A DNA stretch of 64,000 bases from Hydra vulgaris (lineage: Eukaryota; Cnidaria; Hydrozoa; Anthoathecata; Hydridae), in assembly GCF_038396675.1 (NCBI RefSeq), contig NC_088924.1, positions 29,737,501 to 29,801,500 on the forward strand, in the 5' to 3' direction. Numbering within the stretch: the stretch's first letter is position 1; each line of letters begins with the position of its first letter. A program made the position numbers and the translations under genes. The notes beneath the pieces are model-generated. The model worked only from the letters and a program-made list of their open reading frames with translations, searched no databases and had not been told where the DNA came from. Of this stretch, positions 1 to 11,247 are shown piece by piece.

Positions 1-384
1 ATATTTGGATCTGGTAGAGCGGTTCCTTGTGAACCTCTTTTACGTGTAATTGGTGCCCTGAATATTTTCAAACTTAATATCCATCTTGTTCTACTGTTCA
101 TGTATAAAACAAAATACGGACTGTCCCCCAAATTATTTGAAACTTATTTTAAAGTAATACACCATAAATATGCCACAAGATTTTCCGCTAACAACTTTGT
201 TATACCAAAATCTTATTCTAAACAAGTTTCTTATTCAATTCAGAATCGCGGACCACTTTTGTGGAAAAGATTTCCAAACATTGTTTCCGGAAAAAAAAAA
301 TCTCTTCATCAGTTTAAAACTGATTCAAAACAGTTTTTTTTAAACGCAGATTTTGATTTATATTATTATAAGTCTTTCTTTTAA
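1..384 (+). pseudogene. C-terminal end of a LINE reverse-transcriptase ORF (CR1/L2-like)
   Basis: The frame is open from base 1 to the stop at 382-384, so the 5' part lies outside the window. The first 33 codons (LNIFKLNI, then FMYKTK) and the later block with YATRFSANNF and RGPLLWKRFP resemble the short conserved tail that follows the reverse-transcriptase domain in CR1/L2/jockey-type LINEs. No catalytic residues are in view. A related but more decayed tail is at 50970-51190. The exact clade is inference. Confidence 0.6.
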
Positions 385-934
385 AAATAGATCAGATATA
401 TAATTTAAAAACTGAAAAACAAGTTAATTATTCGTATTTTCGTAATTATTCGAAAGAAAAAAAAAAAAAAAAAAAGGTTAAAATTTTTTGACTATAATCA
501 TTATCAAAAATCACATTTTCTCGCTTTTTATTTTATTTTTTGTGCGTATTTATATATATAAAGTTATTATATATTCACTTTTACTTTTACCTAATCTAGT
601 CATGATATTTTACTTTATCTTTTATATATTTTACTTAAAATATATATAAAGTTTTATATATTAATTCTTACTTTTACTCAATCTATTTATGATATTATGT
701 ATTAAACGATATTTTACTTTATTTATTATATATCTTTTGTAAACATTCATTTAATTTTTCTTTTATGTTATATATTCTTGAAGCAACTTTGTAAAAATTA
801 TAAATTGTAACACGGTGCTTGGCGATAAGGCAAATTATGCCTTCTTCTTGCTCCGGCCATTAACTTAATTGTAAATTTATGGAAACTGTCAAATTTGTTA
901 AACGGCAAAATAAAATAAAATAATAATAATAATG
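385..934 (+). mobile_element. 3' untranslated tail of the same LINE
   Basis: AT-rich DNA follows the ORF. A less AT-rich block at 808-900 (CACGGTGCTTGGC, GCCTTCTTCTTGCTCCGGCC) resembles the 3' UTR block I associate with cnidarian CR1-like LINEs. It ends in a run of AAAATAAAATAATAATAAT at about 908-934, consistent with a 3' simple-repeat tail. The boundary is approximate. Confidence 0.5.
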
Positions 935-2260
935 TAAATTCGGGGTTGTATATCTTGAAAAGTTTTATATGCAAATAAAAGCTGCGTTTCGGCTACACTC
1001 TCCTTAAAGGTAGTTTTTCAATGTCTAAACGCGTATGTAATTGAGTTATTATTGTTTCTATTAACAACTTAGAACTTAAACTTCTATAATACCCTAAAAC
1101 AGTTAGTTTTAGATTAAAAACTGAGTCAGAGGTTTGTTTTTAAAAAATATACATGTTCAAAAAGCGAAGAAATTCGCTTTACGACGCTAATCAAATCGCA
1201 GCTAGAATTATATCTAAGTGCGCTATCACATGGCCGATCAAATGAAAGATAAGATCTTTTGTGAGTATAAATGCTTAATCAATCAATCAATATCAATAAT
1301 TTATTTCTGAAATAAGATTTTACATTCAAGGATGTTTACAAATAGTAAATTTACTAATATAAAGTAAACACCTGCTAATGTCAGGGTTATATCTAATTCA
1401 AATAAATATAATGCTAATTTTCATAATATATAATAAAAATAATAAACTTTATAACATAAAAATAACGGTGTTAATAATAACTTTATAACATAAAAATAAC
1501 AGTGTTAATAATACTACTAATAATTACAACAATAACAACAATAATAACAATAATAACAACAACAATAATAATAATAATTATAATATCAATAATAATGATA
1601 GTAGTAATAACAATAATAATAATAATAACAATATTAATATTAGTAATAATAGTTAAAAGTAGTTAATAATAGTAATGTAAATGTTTATAAAAATAACAAT
1701 AAGCAATAGTAATGACAACAAAATATATAATAGAAATTAAAAAAAAAAAAATACTAAAGACAACAAAAATTGATTATAGAAATTATAAACATTAACTATA
1801 TTTTTTTAATAAAAAGTAGAATAATCTAGTTTTAAAGGTTAAGAATGAATTGAGAGCTTTTAGTTCATAATTAAGGTTGTTCCAAGTTTTAATGCTTTGA
1901 TATTTTATAGATTTATGCCCGTATTTATGAGAGCAGTGTTTAGAGACAGACAGGTTTAAATTACTATGAATAATTACTTAATATGAATTTATAGTTTTAA
2001 TATTCATTATTACCATTCATACTGAAATCGATTTAAAGTATACGAAACTTATACAGTAATATTTTGTGTCTGACATTTCATGTCAAGCACATCAACATTA
2101 TGTTAAGGTTCAAAAATGTCCACCTGTAAATATAATTTTTTTATAATTTGAATATAATTTGTTTATTATTAGGCTATTTATGTTATTTCACAAAATTTTA
2201 TTTGATTGAGTGACAGATAATTAAATAAGAAAAAAAAAATAATAGGTATTTAAATATATT
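935..2260. other. AT-rich non-coding stretch with an AAC/AAT simple repeat
   Basis: No plausible coding exon is visible. From about 1440 to 1700 the sequence is a degenerate AAT/AAC trinucleotide microsatellite with interspersed GTAATAATA, preceded by a roughly 45-bp direct duplication (ATAACTTTATAACATAAAAATAAC at 1443-1500). The remainder is low-complexity AT-rich DNA. Confidence 0.6.
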
Positions 2261-2446
2261 TTGTTTGATTTATTCATTGATCTTAAAGTTATAAATAAGT
2301 TATTTAATCTAGTGCGTAAAAGAGAAAAATGTCAACCAGAAAATGTTGCAAAGTACTATATTCAAAGAAAAATTGATCAAGAAGGTTTTCTCAAAGTTAA
2401 AATTAATGACTCTATAGGTAAAAATAGTTTTAAAATTATGTTTTAA
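2261..2446 (+). pseudogene. Possible fragment of a SET-domain protein (KMT5A/SETD8-like)
   Basis: A 61-codon frame reads VAKYYIQRKIDQEGFLKVK followed by INDSIGKNSF. This resembles the segment just before and at the start of the SET domain in KMT5A-like histone H4K20 methyltransferases, where the second motif is normally an IG(R/K)G-type turn. No SAM-binding or catalytic motif follows, because the frame stops at 2444. If the match is right it is a truncated duplicate. The call rests on a short motif and could be chance. Confidence 0.25.
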
Positions 2447-2699
2447 CATCATTGTCTCTACTTTTTTGACTTGTTATTATATATGTTATAATGGCTTGTT
2501 GTTAACTTTGTTATGGCTTGTTAACTATAATGGTTGAGTTTTTATAATGGTACTTGTTGAACACGAGTTGACTTTTTATAATGGCACTTTATCTTTTTAA
2601 ATAATACTTGAGCAAACTTTTTTAGTAATGCTATATTTATATTATTAAATATATCATAAATAAATAAATCATTTACTATAATGTGCACCTAATGTTTTA

Positions 2700-2784
2700 C
2701 TATTGGAGTCAGAGTCGTGATTTTGTATAGCGATTCCGACTCCACTAAAAATGTTACAACTTTGACTCTGACTTCGCAGCCCTG
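2700..2784. mobile_element. End of a hAT-type MITE
   Basis: The segment contains GGAGTCAGAGTCG, its near-complement CGATTCCGACTCC, and ends GACTTCGCAGCCCTGG. The last bases read as the terminal CCAGGGCTGCGAAGTC of many hAT elements in reverse. I do not see a matching left end, so it is probably a fragment. Confidence 0.35.
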
Positions 2785-3234
2785 GTATATATTATAAGCA
2801 GTCAATCATTAAACCTTGAGGATCTTTTAGGTAAATTATAAACCTGTTTTAAAACTTACCTCGTGGTTTTTTTTTCAATTAACTCAAATAGGAATGTCAA
2901 AAGAAAATCGAGACGAAGCCTTTACTTATCCATTTATTGTTATTTATTATTTTTTTTGACTTCAGTCTTTAATTTCAGCTGTCTTAAAACTCTTCTATTT
3001 GGATGAAATATATTATAAAAGTATCTTTAAATAATTTAAATGATGCCTCAAGGTTTAGTTTCTTGTATATATATACAAGTTACTAAATATTGTTTTAAAT
3101 TTCACATTAGGATTCTTTAGATATAAAATAAAACATCTGTATATAAATCTACATGATGACTTAAGGTTTGATTTATTCTTTCTTTATATATATTGTTTTA
3201 AAAGTCACCTCGAGTTTCTTTTGTTTGAGTTTTA

Positions 3235-3503
3235 GGGGTCGTCCAAAAAGAACATACGCTTTTTTTTGTCAATCCCCACACACACCCTCCCTTCCTCCCG
3301 CATTTTGCAATACGCTTTTTTAAGTACACACCACCTCCCTAAAAGTACCTACGCTTTTAACCTATTTATCTAACATTTTATGATATTTTTTTAAATTTAG
3401 AGTCGCCTTTCATATATAATCAACCCACTGCCCTCCCATCTCATATACACCATCTGCGGACCCCCTCTTCCCCTTCGAGCTTATGTACTTTATGGATGAT
3501 CAC
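3235..3503. mobile_element. MITE (269 bp) in the CCTTAAGG array, TTA target duplication
   Basis: The element starts GGGGTCGTCCAAAAAGAAC and ends GTACTTTATGGATGATCAC; the ends are imperfect inverted repeats sharing a GTCCA(T/A)AAAGTAC-type core. TTA flanks both sides (3232-3234, 3504-3506) and the interrupted host sequence resembles the GAGTTTTACTAT of neighbouring monomers. The interior is rich in CCCTCCC. A 3-bp TTA duplication suits PIF/Harbinger-type elements, but the class is inference. Confidence 0.55.
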
Positions 3504-4904
3504 TTACTATTAAAATGTCAATTAAAAAATCTAGAGGTTACCTTAAAGGTTAAAATCTCACCTTAAGGTTTAAATGTCACCTTAAGGTTTCTTTTATTGT
3601 TCCTTGTTATATATTGTTTTAAATTTTACATTAAGCTTTTTAGTTATAAAATAAAGTATTTTGAAAAAAATCTAGATGACGCTTTAAGGTTAAGTTTGTT
3701 TTTTCGTTTTTATATATGTTTTAAAAATTACCTCTCAGTTCTTTTGTTTTACTGAGCTTTACTATAATAATATATAATAGAAAAAATCTATAAGTTGCCT
3801 TAAGGTTTGTTTTATTGTTGCTTTCTAATTTTTATTTTAAAAATCATGTTATTTTTTTTTTTGTTTAGCTGAATTATATTTTAAAATATCTTCAAAAAGT
3901 CTATATGTCGCCTTAAGGTTTGCTTAATTGTTCCTTTTTATATATTGTGAATAGTTTTTTATTTTTTTTTACTTAGTTTTAAAAGTCACCTTAAGGTTTT
4001 TATGTTTGGCTGAATTATATTTTTAAAATATCTTCAAAAAGTCTATATGTCGCCTTAAGGTTTGCTTAATTGTTCCTTGTTATATATTGTCAATAGTTTT
4101 TTTTTTTTTTTACTTAGTTTTAAAAGACACTTAAGGGGTTTTTTTTATGGTTGAATTTCACCTTAAGGTTTTTATGTTTGGCTGAATTATATTTTAAAAA
4201 ATCTTCAAAAAGTCTATATGTCGCCTTAAAGTTTGCTTAATTGTTTCTTGTTATTGAGAAAAAATTTTTTTGGCAGTTTTAAAAGTCACCTTTAGGTTTT
4301 TATGTTGGGCTGAATATTATTTTTTAATTTCTTTAAAAAGTCTGTCACCTTAGGGTCTGCTTAGTCGTTCCTTGTTATATTGTGAATAGTTTTTTTTTTT
4401 TTTTTTTAGTTTTTTTTTTACATAGTTTTAAAAGTCACCTTAAGGTTTTTTTGTATGGCTGAATTATACTTTAAAAATATTCTCAAAAAGTCTATATGTT
4501 GTTTAAAGGTGTTGTTAGATTGATCCTTGTTATTTATTTTAAATAATTATTTTTTAGTTAGTTTTAAAAGTCGCCTTAAAGTTTTTATGTTTGGCTGAAT
4601 TATCTTTTAAAATATCTTCAAAAAGTCTATATGTTGCCTTGAAGTTTGCTTAATTGTTTCTTGTTATATATTGTGAAAAAATATTTTTGCTAGTTTTAAA
4701 AGTCACCTTAGGGTTTTTTTGTTTGGCTGAATTATATTTTTTCAATTTCTTAAATAAGTCTATATGTCACCTTAAGGTTTGCTTAATTGTTTCTTGTTAT
4801 ATGTTGTGATTGGTTGTTTTTTTTATTATTTAGTTTTAAAAGTCACCTTAAGGTTTTTATGTTTAGCTGAATTATATTTTAAAATATCTTCAAAAAGTCT
4901 ATAT

Positions 4905-5161
4905 CGTCGTTGGCCAGGTAATATCTCACTTGTGTAAAAAGCAAAATTTTACAGGAGACTGAAAAAACTATATATTTCAATGAAATGAGGTTTTAAAAGT
5001 AAGAGTAAAAAACAAATAACTAACAAATTATATTATAGTTTGTTAGTTATTTGTTTTTTACTCTTACTTTTAAAACCTCATTTCATTGAAATATATAGTT
5101 TTTTCAGTCTCCTGTAAAATTTTGCTTTTTACACAAGTGAGATATTACCTGGCCAACGACG
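4905..5161. mobile_element. Perfect 257-bp foldback element with ATAT target duplication
   Basis: Positions 4905-5027 and 5039-5161 are exact reverse complements (123-bp arms, 11-bp loop 5028-5038) as read by eye. The outer ends are CGTCGTTGGCCAGG and its complement. The flanks are ATAT at 4901-4904 and 5162-5165; removing the element and one ATAT restores the tandem-repeat phrase GTCTATATGTCGCC. TA as target with one more element base per side is equally possible. No ORF; non-autonomous. Perfect arms against decayed host repeats suggest recent arrival or gene conversion. Confidence 0.85.
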
Positions 5162-6224
5162 ATATGTCGCCTTAAAGTTTGCTTAATTGTTTCTTTTAAT
5201 ATATTGTGAAAAAAAATTTTTGTTAGTTTTAAAAGTCACCTTTAGGTTTTTATGTTTGGCTGAATATTATTTTTTAATTTCTTAAAAAGTTCTCTCAGTT
5301 CTTTTGCTTTACTATAAAAATATACAATTGAAAAAAAATCTATAAGTTGCCTTAAGGTTTGTTTTATTGTTGCTTTCTATTTTTCATTTTAAAATCATTT
5401 TAGATTTTTTTTGTTTGTTTGAATTATAGTTTTAAAGTATCTTTCAAAAGTCTATATTGCCTATAGAGTTTGCTTTATTGTTCCTTGTTATATACTGTTT
5501 TAAATTTATCTTAAGTTCTTTAGTATCAAAATAACATATTTCAAAAAAAACTAGATGACACCTTAAGATTTAGTTAATTCTTCCTTTTTTCTTTTTGTCA
5601 CCTCAAGGTTCTCATGCTTTTACTGAATTTTACTATAGAAGTATCTGTATAAAAGTTTTCACCTTGAGTATTGTTTAAATGTTCTTTTTTATATATTGCT
5701 TCAAAAGTTACCTTATGGTTTTATTTGTTTTACCGAGTTTACTATTAAATAATCTAGAGGTTGCCTTAAGGTTTGTTTTATTGTTACTTTTTACTTCTTT
5801 TTTTTTTTAAATTCACCTTAAGGTTTTTTGTTTGGGCTGAATTATATTTTTAAAACATCTTTAGAGAGTCTATATGTCGCCATAAGGGATTTAGTTTGAT
5901 GCAAAACTTTTTTTAATTATAAAATAAAGTATTTAAAAATAAATCTAGTGAATGCTTTAAGTTTTGGTTTATTCTTCTTTATACGTTATTCTAAAAGCCA
6001 CTTTTTTTTTTAAATGGGTTTTACTATAGGAATATCTATATAAGTATCTAAATGTTGCCTTAAGGTTTGTTTTACTGCTCCTTTTTATATGTTGTTTTAA
6101 AAGTCAACTTAAATTTTTTTGTTTGTCTAAATTATATTTTAAAAATATCTGTAAAAGTAATTTAGATTTAACCAAGGGTTGTTTTTATTGTTTTCTTTAA
6201 AGTTTTGTTTAAAAGTCACCTTAA

Positions 6225-6900
6225 GGTGGATGTCAGCCAAAATTTAAAAAAAGCTGAATTTCTGCAAAAATTAATGCTACACTATTAAGTCTTTTAAATG
6301 GAATTAAAATCATGTATCAGGAATGAAAAAGAACTATATGGTGAGTAACTTGCATAAAAGCTATAAAATATTATAAACTGCTTTTACTACTGTTACCATG
6401 GAAACTAAATCAATAAAATCGATGTGAAATCAAATTAAATCTATAGAGAGACTGTGAAAAGGGCTATTTCAATAAAATATCCTAAATTGACCACTTTTTT
6501 TGAACTAAAATGACAACAACTGAAAAAGGATAAATTTGAAAGAGTGATTTTTGTTTCATGATAACAATTGCTCTGGCAACTTAGAAAAAACTGTTTTCAA
6601 TGGTTAAGGAACCTGGGAGTCAAAGAATTTTATAAGGCTTTGTTAAATAATAGGTTTTTAGTTTGATGCAAAACTTTTTTAGACTTATATAGACCATATT
6701 GTTCTATGGACCATAATGTTGAAATTATGGTTGCTAAGGGTGTTGCTAAGATAAATATTTTGACTTGGATAAATTTATTAAAGAAAAAAAAAGTAAAAAA
6801 AAATATATAGAAGTATATATTTTTTATAATACAGAAATTTCTCTTTAAAAATACATATAAAAAATTTGATACATTACAAAAGTTTTTGTTAGCATCCAAC
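6225..6900. mobile_element. 676-bp insertion with TTAA target duplication
   Basis: The CCTTAAGG array is interrupted between TTAA at 6221-6224 and TTAA at 6901-6904. The insert begins GGTGGATGTCAGCCAAAA and ends TTTTTGTTAGCATCCAAC, which form imperfect terminal inverted repeats. TTAA duplication is typical of piggyBac and Kolobok elements. The interior is unlike the array and has no convincing ORF (an 89-codon minus frame is low-complexity), so this is a non-autonomous copy. Confidence 0.55.
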
Positions 6901-7208
6901 TTAAGGTTTTTTTGTTTGGCTTAATTATGTTTTAAAAGTACCTGTTGAAATTTTTTTATTTATAAAATAAGGTTTTTTTTAAAAAATCTAGTAAACTTCT
7001 TAAGGTTTGGTTTTTTCTATCATTTTATATATTGATTTAAATTTTACCATTTTCTTTTTTAGCTATAAAAGTTTCTTTATTTTTAAAATAAATTTTTTTT
7101 TAAATAATCTAGATGACACTTAAGGTTTACTTTATCCTTCCTTTCATATATATATATATATTGTTTTAAAAATTTCCTCTCAGTTCTTTTGTTTTATTGA
7201 GTTTTATC

Positions 7209-8310
7209 TAGGGCTACTAGTTCGAACATGTTCAAGTTCGAACGTTCAAACTTTACACAAAAGATTCAATGTTCAAGTTCAAACTTTTTTCTCCTAATAG
7301 TTTGAACTTTTAAATTTTAAAATATGATGTCTTATCATTATTTTTTGTAAAACAAGCTGAAATATAAGTAAAAATTATAAATTTGAGTATTTTTGCTTTT
7401 TTTTTGTTTTGTGTTTGCCTGGAAACTCTGAAAATATAATCAAGTTTATATACCTGTAGCGCCATCGCATTTAAGTTAGGATCGGTTTTTTCCTATTAAA
7501 AAGTAGTTAAACTGTGACTGGTAATTTTTCACCATTTAACCACTGTTTATTTACGCTTGAAATTAAAATTATAAAGAGTTTTAAGTTCAAACAAGAATGG
7601 CTACTCAGCATTAGCACATCTAGAAGATTTGAAGTTTAGGAGTAATTTCATTTTTTGCAAAAAGCTGCAAGAAGCAAATGTGCCTCAACGCGCGCTATTA
7701 CAAGGCACTTAAAAATAAACACAAAATAGAGTTTCTCAAATGTAATAACATTAATAAAAATTAAACTAGTAAAATAATAATTTAGTACATAAAAATGATA
7801 TATTTGTTAAACCCAGGTCAGTTTAAGAACAAAATAAAAAGAAATAATATAGGTATTTTTTATTTAAAGAAATAATATAGATAGCAAATTAATCTTGTTC
7901 AAAGAATATTCCAGCTTAGAGAGATAGACTCGATATTAATAAAAAAGCCAAAAATGGTAACAATATTAGAAATTATAACTAAGAATTGACTGTAGCTAAA
8001 GAACCAAAAATGTTTTATTAAAATAAATGGTTTTCAAATGGTATGATCTTGTGAAAGGGCTCTCTAGCCTTAGATTGTTTTCGTATAGAAAAAGAAACTG
8101 GTTGCAGGATGATACCTTGCATTTACTTTTTATAAACAAATAAAAAGTCTTTATAAGTAAATAAACAGTTTTGTGTTTACTTGTACCCTTTTGTTTTCAA
8201 TTTTAAATAAATAAAAACTATTTTAAAAAGTTTTAAAAAGTTCGAACTTTTTTCCTAAATAGTTCAAAAGTGTTTAAAATTTTTAAAAAAAGTTCAAATT
8301 GGCAGCCCTA
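7209..8310. mobile_element. Non-autonomous hAT-like element (1.1 kb) in the array
   Basis: The ends are TAGGGCTACTAGTTCGAAC and, read inward from the right, TAGGGCTGCCAATTTGAAC: hAT-type inverted repeats. The flanks GTTTTATC (7201-7208) and GTTTTACT (8311-8318) match 6 of 8, fitting an 8-bp duplication of the array phrase GAGTTTTACTATA. Subterminal DNA on both sides is dense in GTTCGAAC/GTTCAAGTTC motifs, candidate transposase-binding iterons. No transposase ORF is present. Confidence 0.65.
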
Positions 8311-9219
8311 GTTTTACTATAAAAATATACAATTGAAAAAAAATTTATAAGTTGCTTTAAGGTTTGTTTTATTGTTGCTTTCTATTTTTCATTTTAAAGT
8401 CACTTTAAATTTTTGTTTGGCTGAATTATATTTTTTAAATATCTTCAAAAAGTATATATTTTGCCTTATAGTTTTCTATATTGTTTTTGTTATAGTTTGT
8501 TTTAAACTTTACCTTAAGTTTCTTTAGATATAAAATAAAGTATTTTAAAAGAAATAGATGACACTTAAAATTTAGTTTATTCTTCCTTTTTATATATTGT
8601 TTTAAAAGTCACCTTTAGGTTTTTTTTGGTTTACTGAGTTTTACTATAAAAATATCTCTTAATAAATATGCAGGTTACCTTAAGGTTTGTTTTATTGTTG
8701 CTTTTTAATTTTTATTCTAATAGTCACCCTTGATTTTTTTGTTTGGTTGATTTATATTTTAAAATATCTTTAGAAGGTCTTGTCGCCCTTATGTTTGCTT
8801 TATTGTTCCTTGTTATATATTATAAGTCTTTATTCATAAATTAAAGTATTAAAATAAGTATCTAGATGACACTTATGTTTAGATTTTTTTTCATTTTTAT
8901 AAATTGTTTTTAAAGTCACCTTAAGGCTGTTTTGTTTTTTTTACTGAGTTTTATTATAAAAATATCTTTAAAAAGTTTATAAGACACCTTAAGGTTTAGG
9001 TAATTATTCCTTGTTTTATATTGTTTTTAGTTTTGTTTTAAGATACTTTAGTTATTAAATAAAATATATTTAATAACTAAAAGAAATAAATAGATGACAC
9101 CCTAAAATTTGTTTTTATGTTTCTTTTTGTATATTAATTTAAAATTCATTTTAAGGTTCTTTTGTTTGACTGAGTGTTATTATAAAAAAAGCTATAAAAA
9201 AATGCAGAGTTTGCCTTAA

Positions 9220-9342
9220 GGTATTGTCCATAAGTTACGCAACAAAAAATTTCATATTATAAAAAGTAAAAATAGCTAATTAAGTTTAATGAAAATCACA
9301 GTTTAAAATAAATTTGTTGTTACCTATTTAATATACTATCCC
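9220..9342. mobile_element. 123-bp MITE inserted at TTAA of the array
   Basis: Between TTAA at 9216-9219 and TTAA at 9343-9346 lies a short segment starting GGTATTGTCCATAAGTTACG and ending TACCTATTTAATATACTATC. The left end carries the GTCCATAA(G/A)TTACG core also seen in the MITE at 12221. Inverted-repeat agreement between the two ends is modest. The TTAA lies inside a CCTTAAGG of a monomer. Confidence 0.4.
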
Positions 9343-10422
9343 TTAAGGTTTGGCATGTGTTTTTTTTTATATTTTGGTTTAGAAGTCATTTAAAGGTTTT
9401 TTTTTTTTGACTGAGTTATATTATAAAAGTATTTGAAAAAAGTTTGAATGACACCTAAAGGTTTGGTTTATTGGTTTATTTTAGTTATAAAATAAAACAT
9501 TTAAAAAAAATCTAAGTAATGCCTTAGAGTTAGATTCTTTATTCTTTGTTTTATATTGGTTTAAAATAAGTCACCTTATTTTAAAAAAAATATCAAGGTT
9601 GCGCTTTATGTTGTCTATTGTTGTTTGTTGTTACTTGTTGTTATTAGAGTTGCCTAAGTGTTAATTTTTTTCCATCAATTCGCATGAAATACTTTAAAGT
9701 CACATTAGCTTCTTGTGTTTAATTTAGTTATTTTGTTTTTAAGTATAATAAAAAAACCTGCATGGTTTGGTTTATTGTTATGGTTCATATATTTTTAAGT
9801 CTCTTCGTGATTTTTTTTTTTTTCTTTGTCGAGTTATATTTAAAATATTTTTAAAGAATCTAAATGGTGCCATATGGTTTGGTTTATTGTTTTTTGATAC
9901 AAATGTATTTTAAACTTATTTTAAGGTTCTCCTATATTGCTGATTTATATTATTGTAGTATGTATAAAAAAATTTAAATGTTGCCTTAAGGTTTGGTTTG
10001 TTGTTTCTTTTTATATATTTATTTAAAAGTCATTCTAAGGTTCATTTGGCTGTTGTTTGGCTGATTTATATTATAAATACATCTATACAAATATCTAGAT
10101 GATGGCTTTGATTCATTCTTTCTTGTTATATATTGTTTCAAATTCTTCAGATTGTTTTAGTCATCAAATAATATTGCTATAAAAACTTTAATTTAAGTTT
10201 AATTTGCTGTTCTTATTGTATATTGTTTTAAAAGTCACCTTAAGGTTCTTTAATTAGTTGAGTTATGTTATAAAATAATCTAAAAATTTAGATAAAGCCT
10301 TATGTTGCTAATTATTGAATCAAAAGTCATATTCATTGTTTCTATTTAATCTCTTTAAGTTTCATATAGAAATTTTGATGATATCTTATAGTTTTTTTGT
10401 TGTAATATCTTTAGTTAAGCAG

Positions 10423-10660
10423 CCCTCAAAATTAGGGCCTGTATTCTGCAATGCTGACCTAACTGCTGACCTCAAAGTGTTAGAGGTCAACAAAAAATTG
10501 CTGACCTCATTTTAATGTTTTATGGTTTGTGTTTTATGGTTTATGTTTTATTACCTTTGTATCAAAATTTTTTTGCCGACCAGATCCCGACTTATAAAAG
10601 ATTGAGGTTGGCAAATTATTACCGACCTCTTTTTTCCTAATTTCCAGGGTTGGTTAAATA
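10423..10660. mobile_element. MITE copy A of a three-copy family (CCCTCAGAATTAGG ends)
   Basis: The left end is GCCCTCAAAATTAGGGCC and the right end CTAATTTCCAGGGTTGG. The interior has repeated GCTGACCT/GCCGACCTC motifs in both orientations and ATGTTTTATGGTTT. Copies B (29725-29907) and C (31239-31446) in pump-gene introns share ends and internal motifs. No TSD is convincing. Confidence 0.6.
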
Positions 10661-10702
10661 ATATCTTCCCCTAATATTCCTAATGATTTTAGATCTTAAA
10701 TA

Positions 10703-11137
10703 TTGATTGATGGAGCCATAACCAAAGAGGTTAGGAAAAATGCTGGAATTCCTGATGAAAACCAATATATTTTTGCTAGTACCCAAAAAAGCATGAGCCA
10801 TGCTAGTGGTTGGCATTGCATAAACGAAATATTAATTCGCTTAGATAAAAAAGGTGCAATTAATGCCACCCAAAATCGGCATCGTATTGCTACAATCTTG
10901 GCAAAGCTGGAGTTATCAGAAAAGGAAAAAACTTTAATTTATAATCACTTTGACATTCAGAAAGAATTAATCAAAATGTTTACCAAGCTGCTCCTGGATC
11001 CTTACAAATAAAAACAACAGGCAAAAGACTAAGAGATATTCAAGAAGTGAGCAAGGTTGATCCATTTAAGTCAAGTATTTCTAATTTAGCTGAACAAGAG
11101 ATATGCACTATAAAGGAACATGTAATACCAGCTGATG
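10703..11137 (+). pseudogene. Tyrosine-recombinase-like exon with a 1-base deletion in its catalytic box
   Basis: The frame opens at 10703 (a TAA lies just upstream, so the true 5' exon boundary is unclear). It encodes GIPDENQYIFASTQKS, SGWHCINEI and INATQNRHRIATILAKLELS. NRHRIAT aligns with the box II Arg-His (LRHxFAT) of tyrosine recombinases. The next block should read like the LGHS...Y motif. Instead the frame shifts after the TTT at 10949-10951: the following codons HSERINQNVYQAAPG are in another frame, consistent with loss of one base near 10952. That second frame stays open to a donor (GATG/gtgagt) at 11138. The nucleophile Tyr would be VYQ. In the family these three motifs form the active site. 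Downstream exons to 13366 keep a consistent splice phase. It may belong to a Crypton-like or related mobile element; host gene versus transposon is not settled. Confidence 0.6.
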
Positions 11138-11247
11138 GTGAGTAATGTTGATTGCTTTTTTAAAGTTAAATTTAATATAATAAAATTACTGTTTTATTGA
11201 TTTTACTGTTTAATTGATTTTTACAGAATTTTTTTTTTACTTATTAG

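Larger units (their letters stand above)
2800..10310. repeat. Decayed tandem repeat with CCTTAAGG core (about 135-bp monomers)
   Basis: Most of this 7.5-kb interval consists of diverged copies of a unit of about 125-170 bp. A typical unit reads GTCACCTTAAGG, T-rich spacer, TTTGGCTGAATTATATTTTA, AATATCTTCAAAAAGTCTAT, GTCGCCTTAAGGTTTGC, TTAATTGTTCCTTGTTATAT, so each carries two CCTTAAGG palindromes in half-units of about 65-70 bp. Clear spacings of the GTCTATATGTCGCC mark run 3903, 4043, 4214, 4625 and 4757. Removing the recognised insertions leaves about 5 kb, or some 35-40 monomers by estimate. Units are most alike between 3.8 and 5.3 kb and degrade outward. No ORF runs through it. Confidence 0.85.

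Noticed and set aside
3700..5300. CRISPR-like array
   Set aside because: Regularly spaced CCTTAAGG words might suggest one, but the whole unit is repeated, spacers are not unique, spacing varies from 125 to 170 bp and the genome is animal-like.
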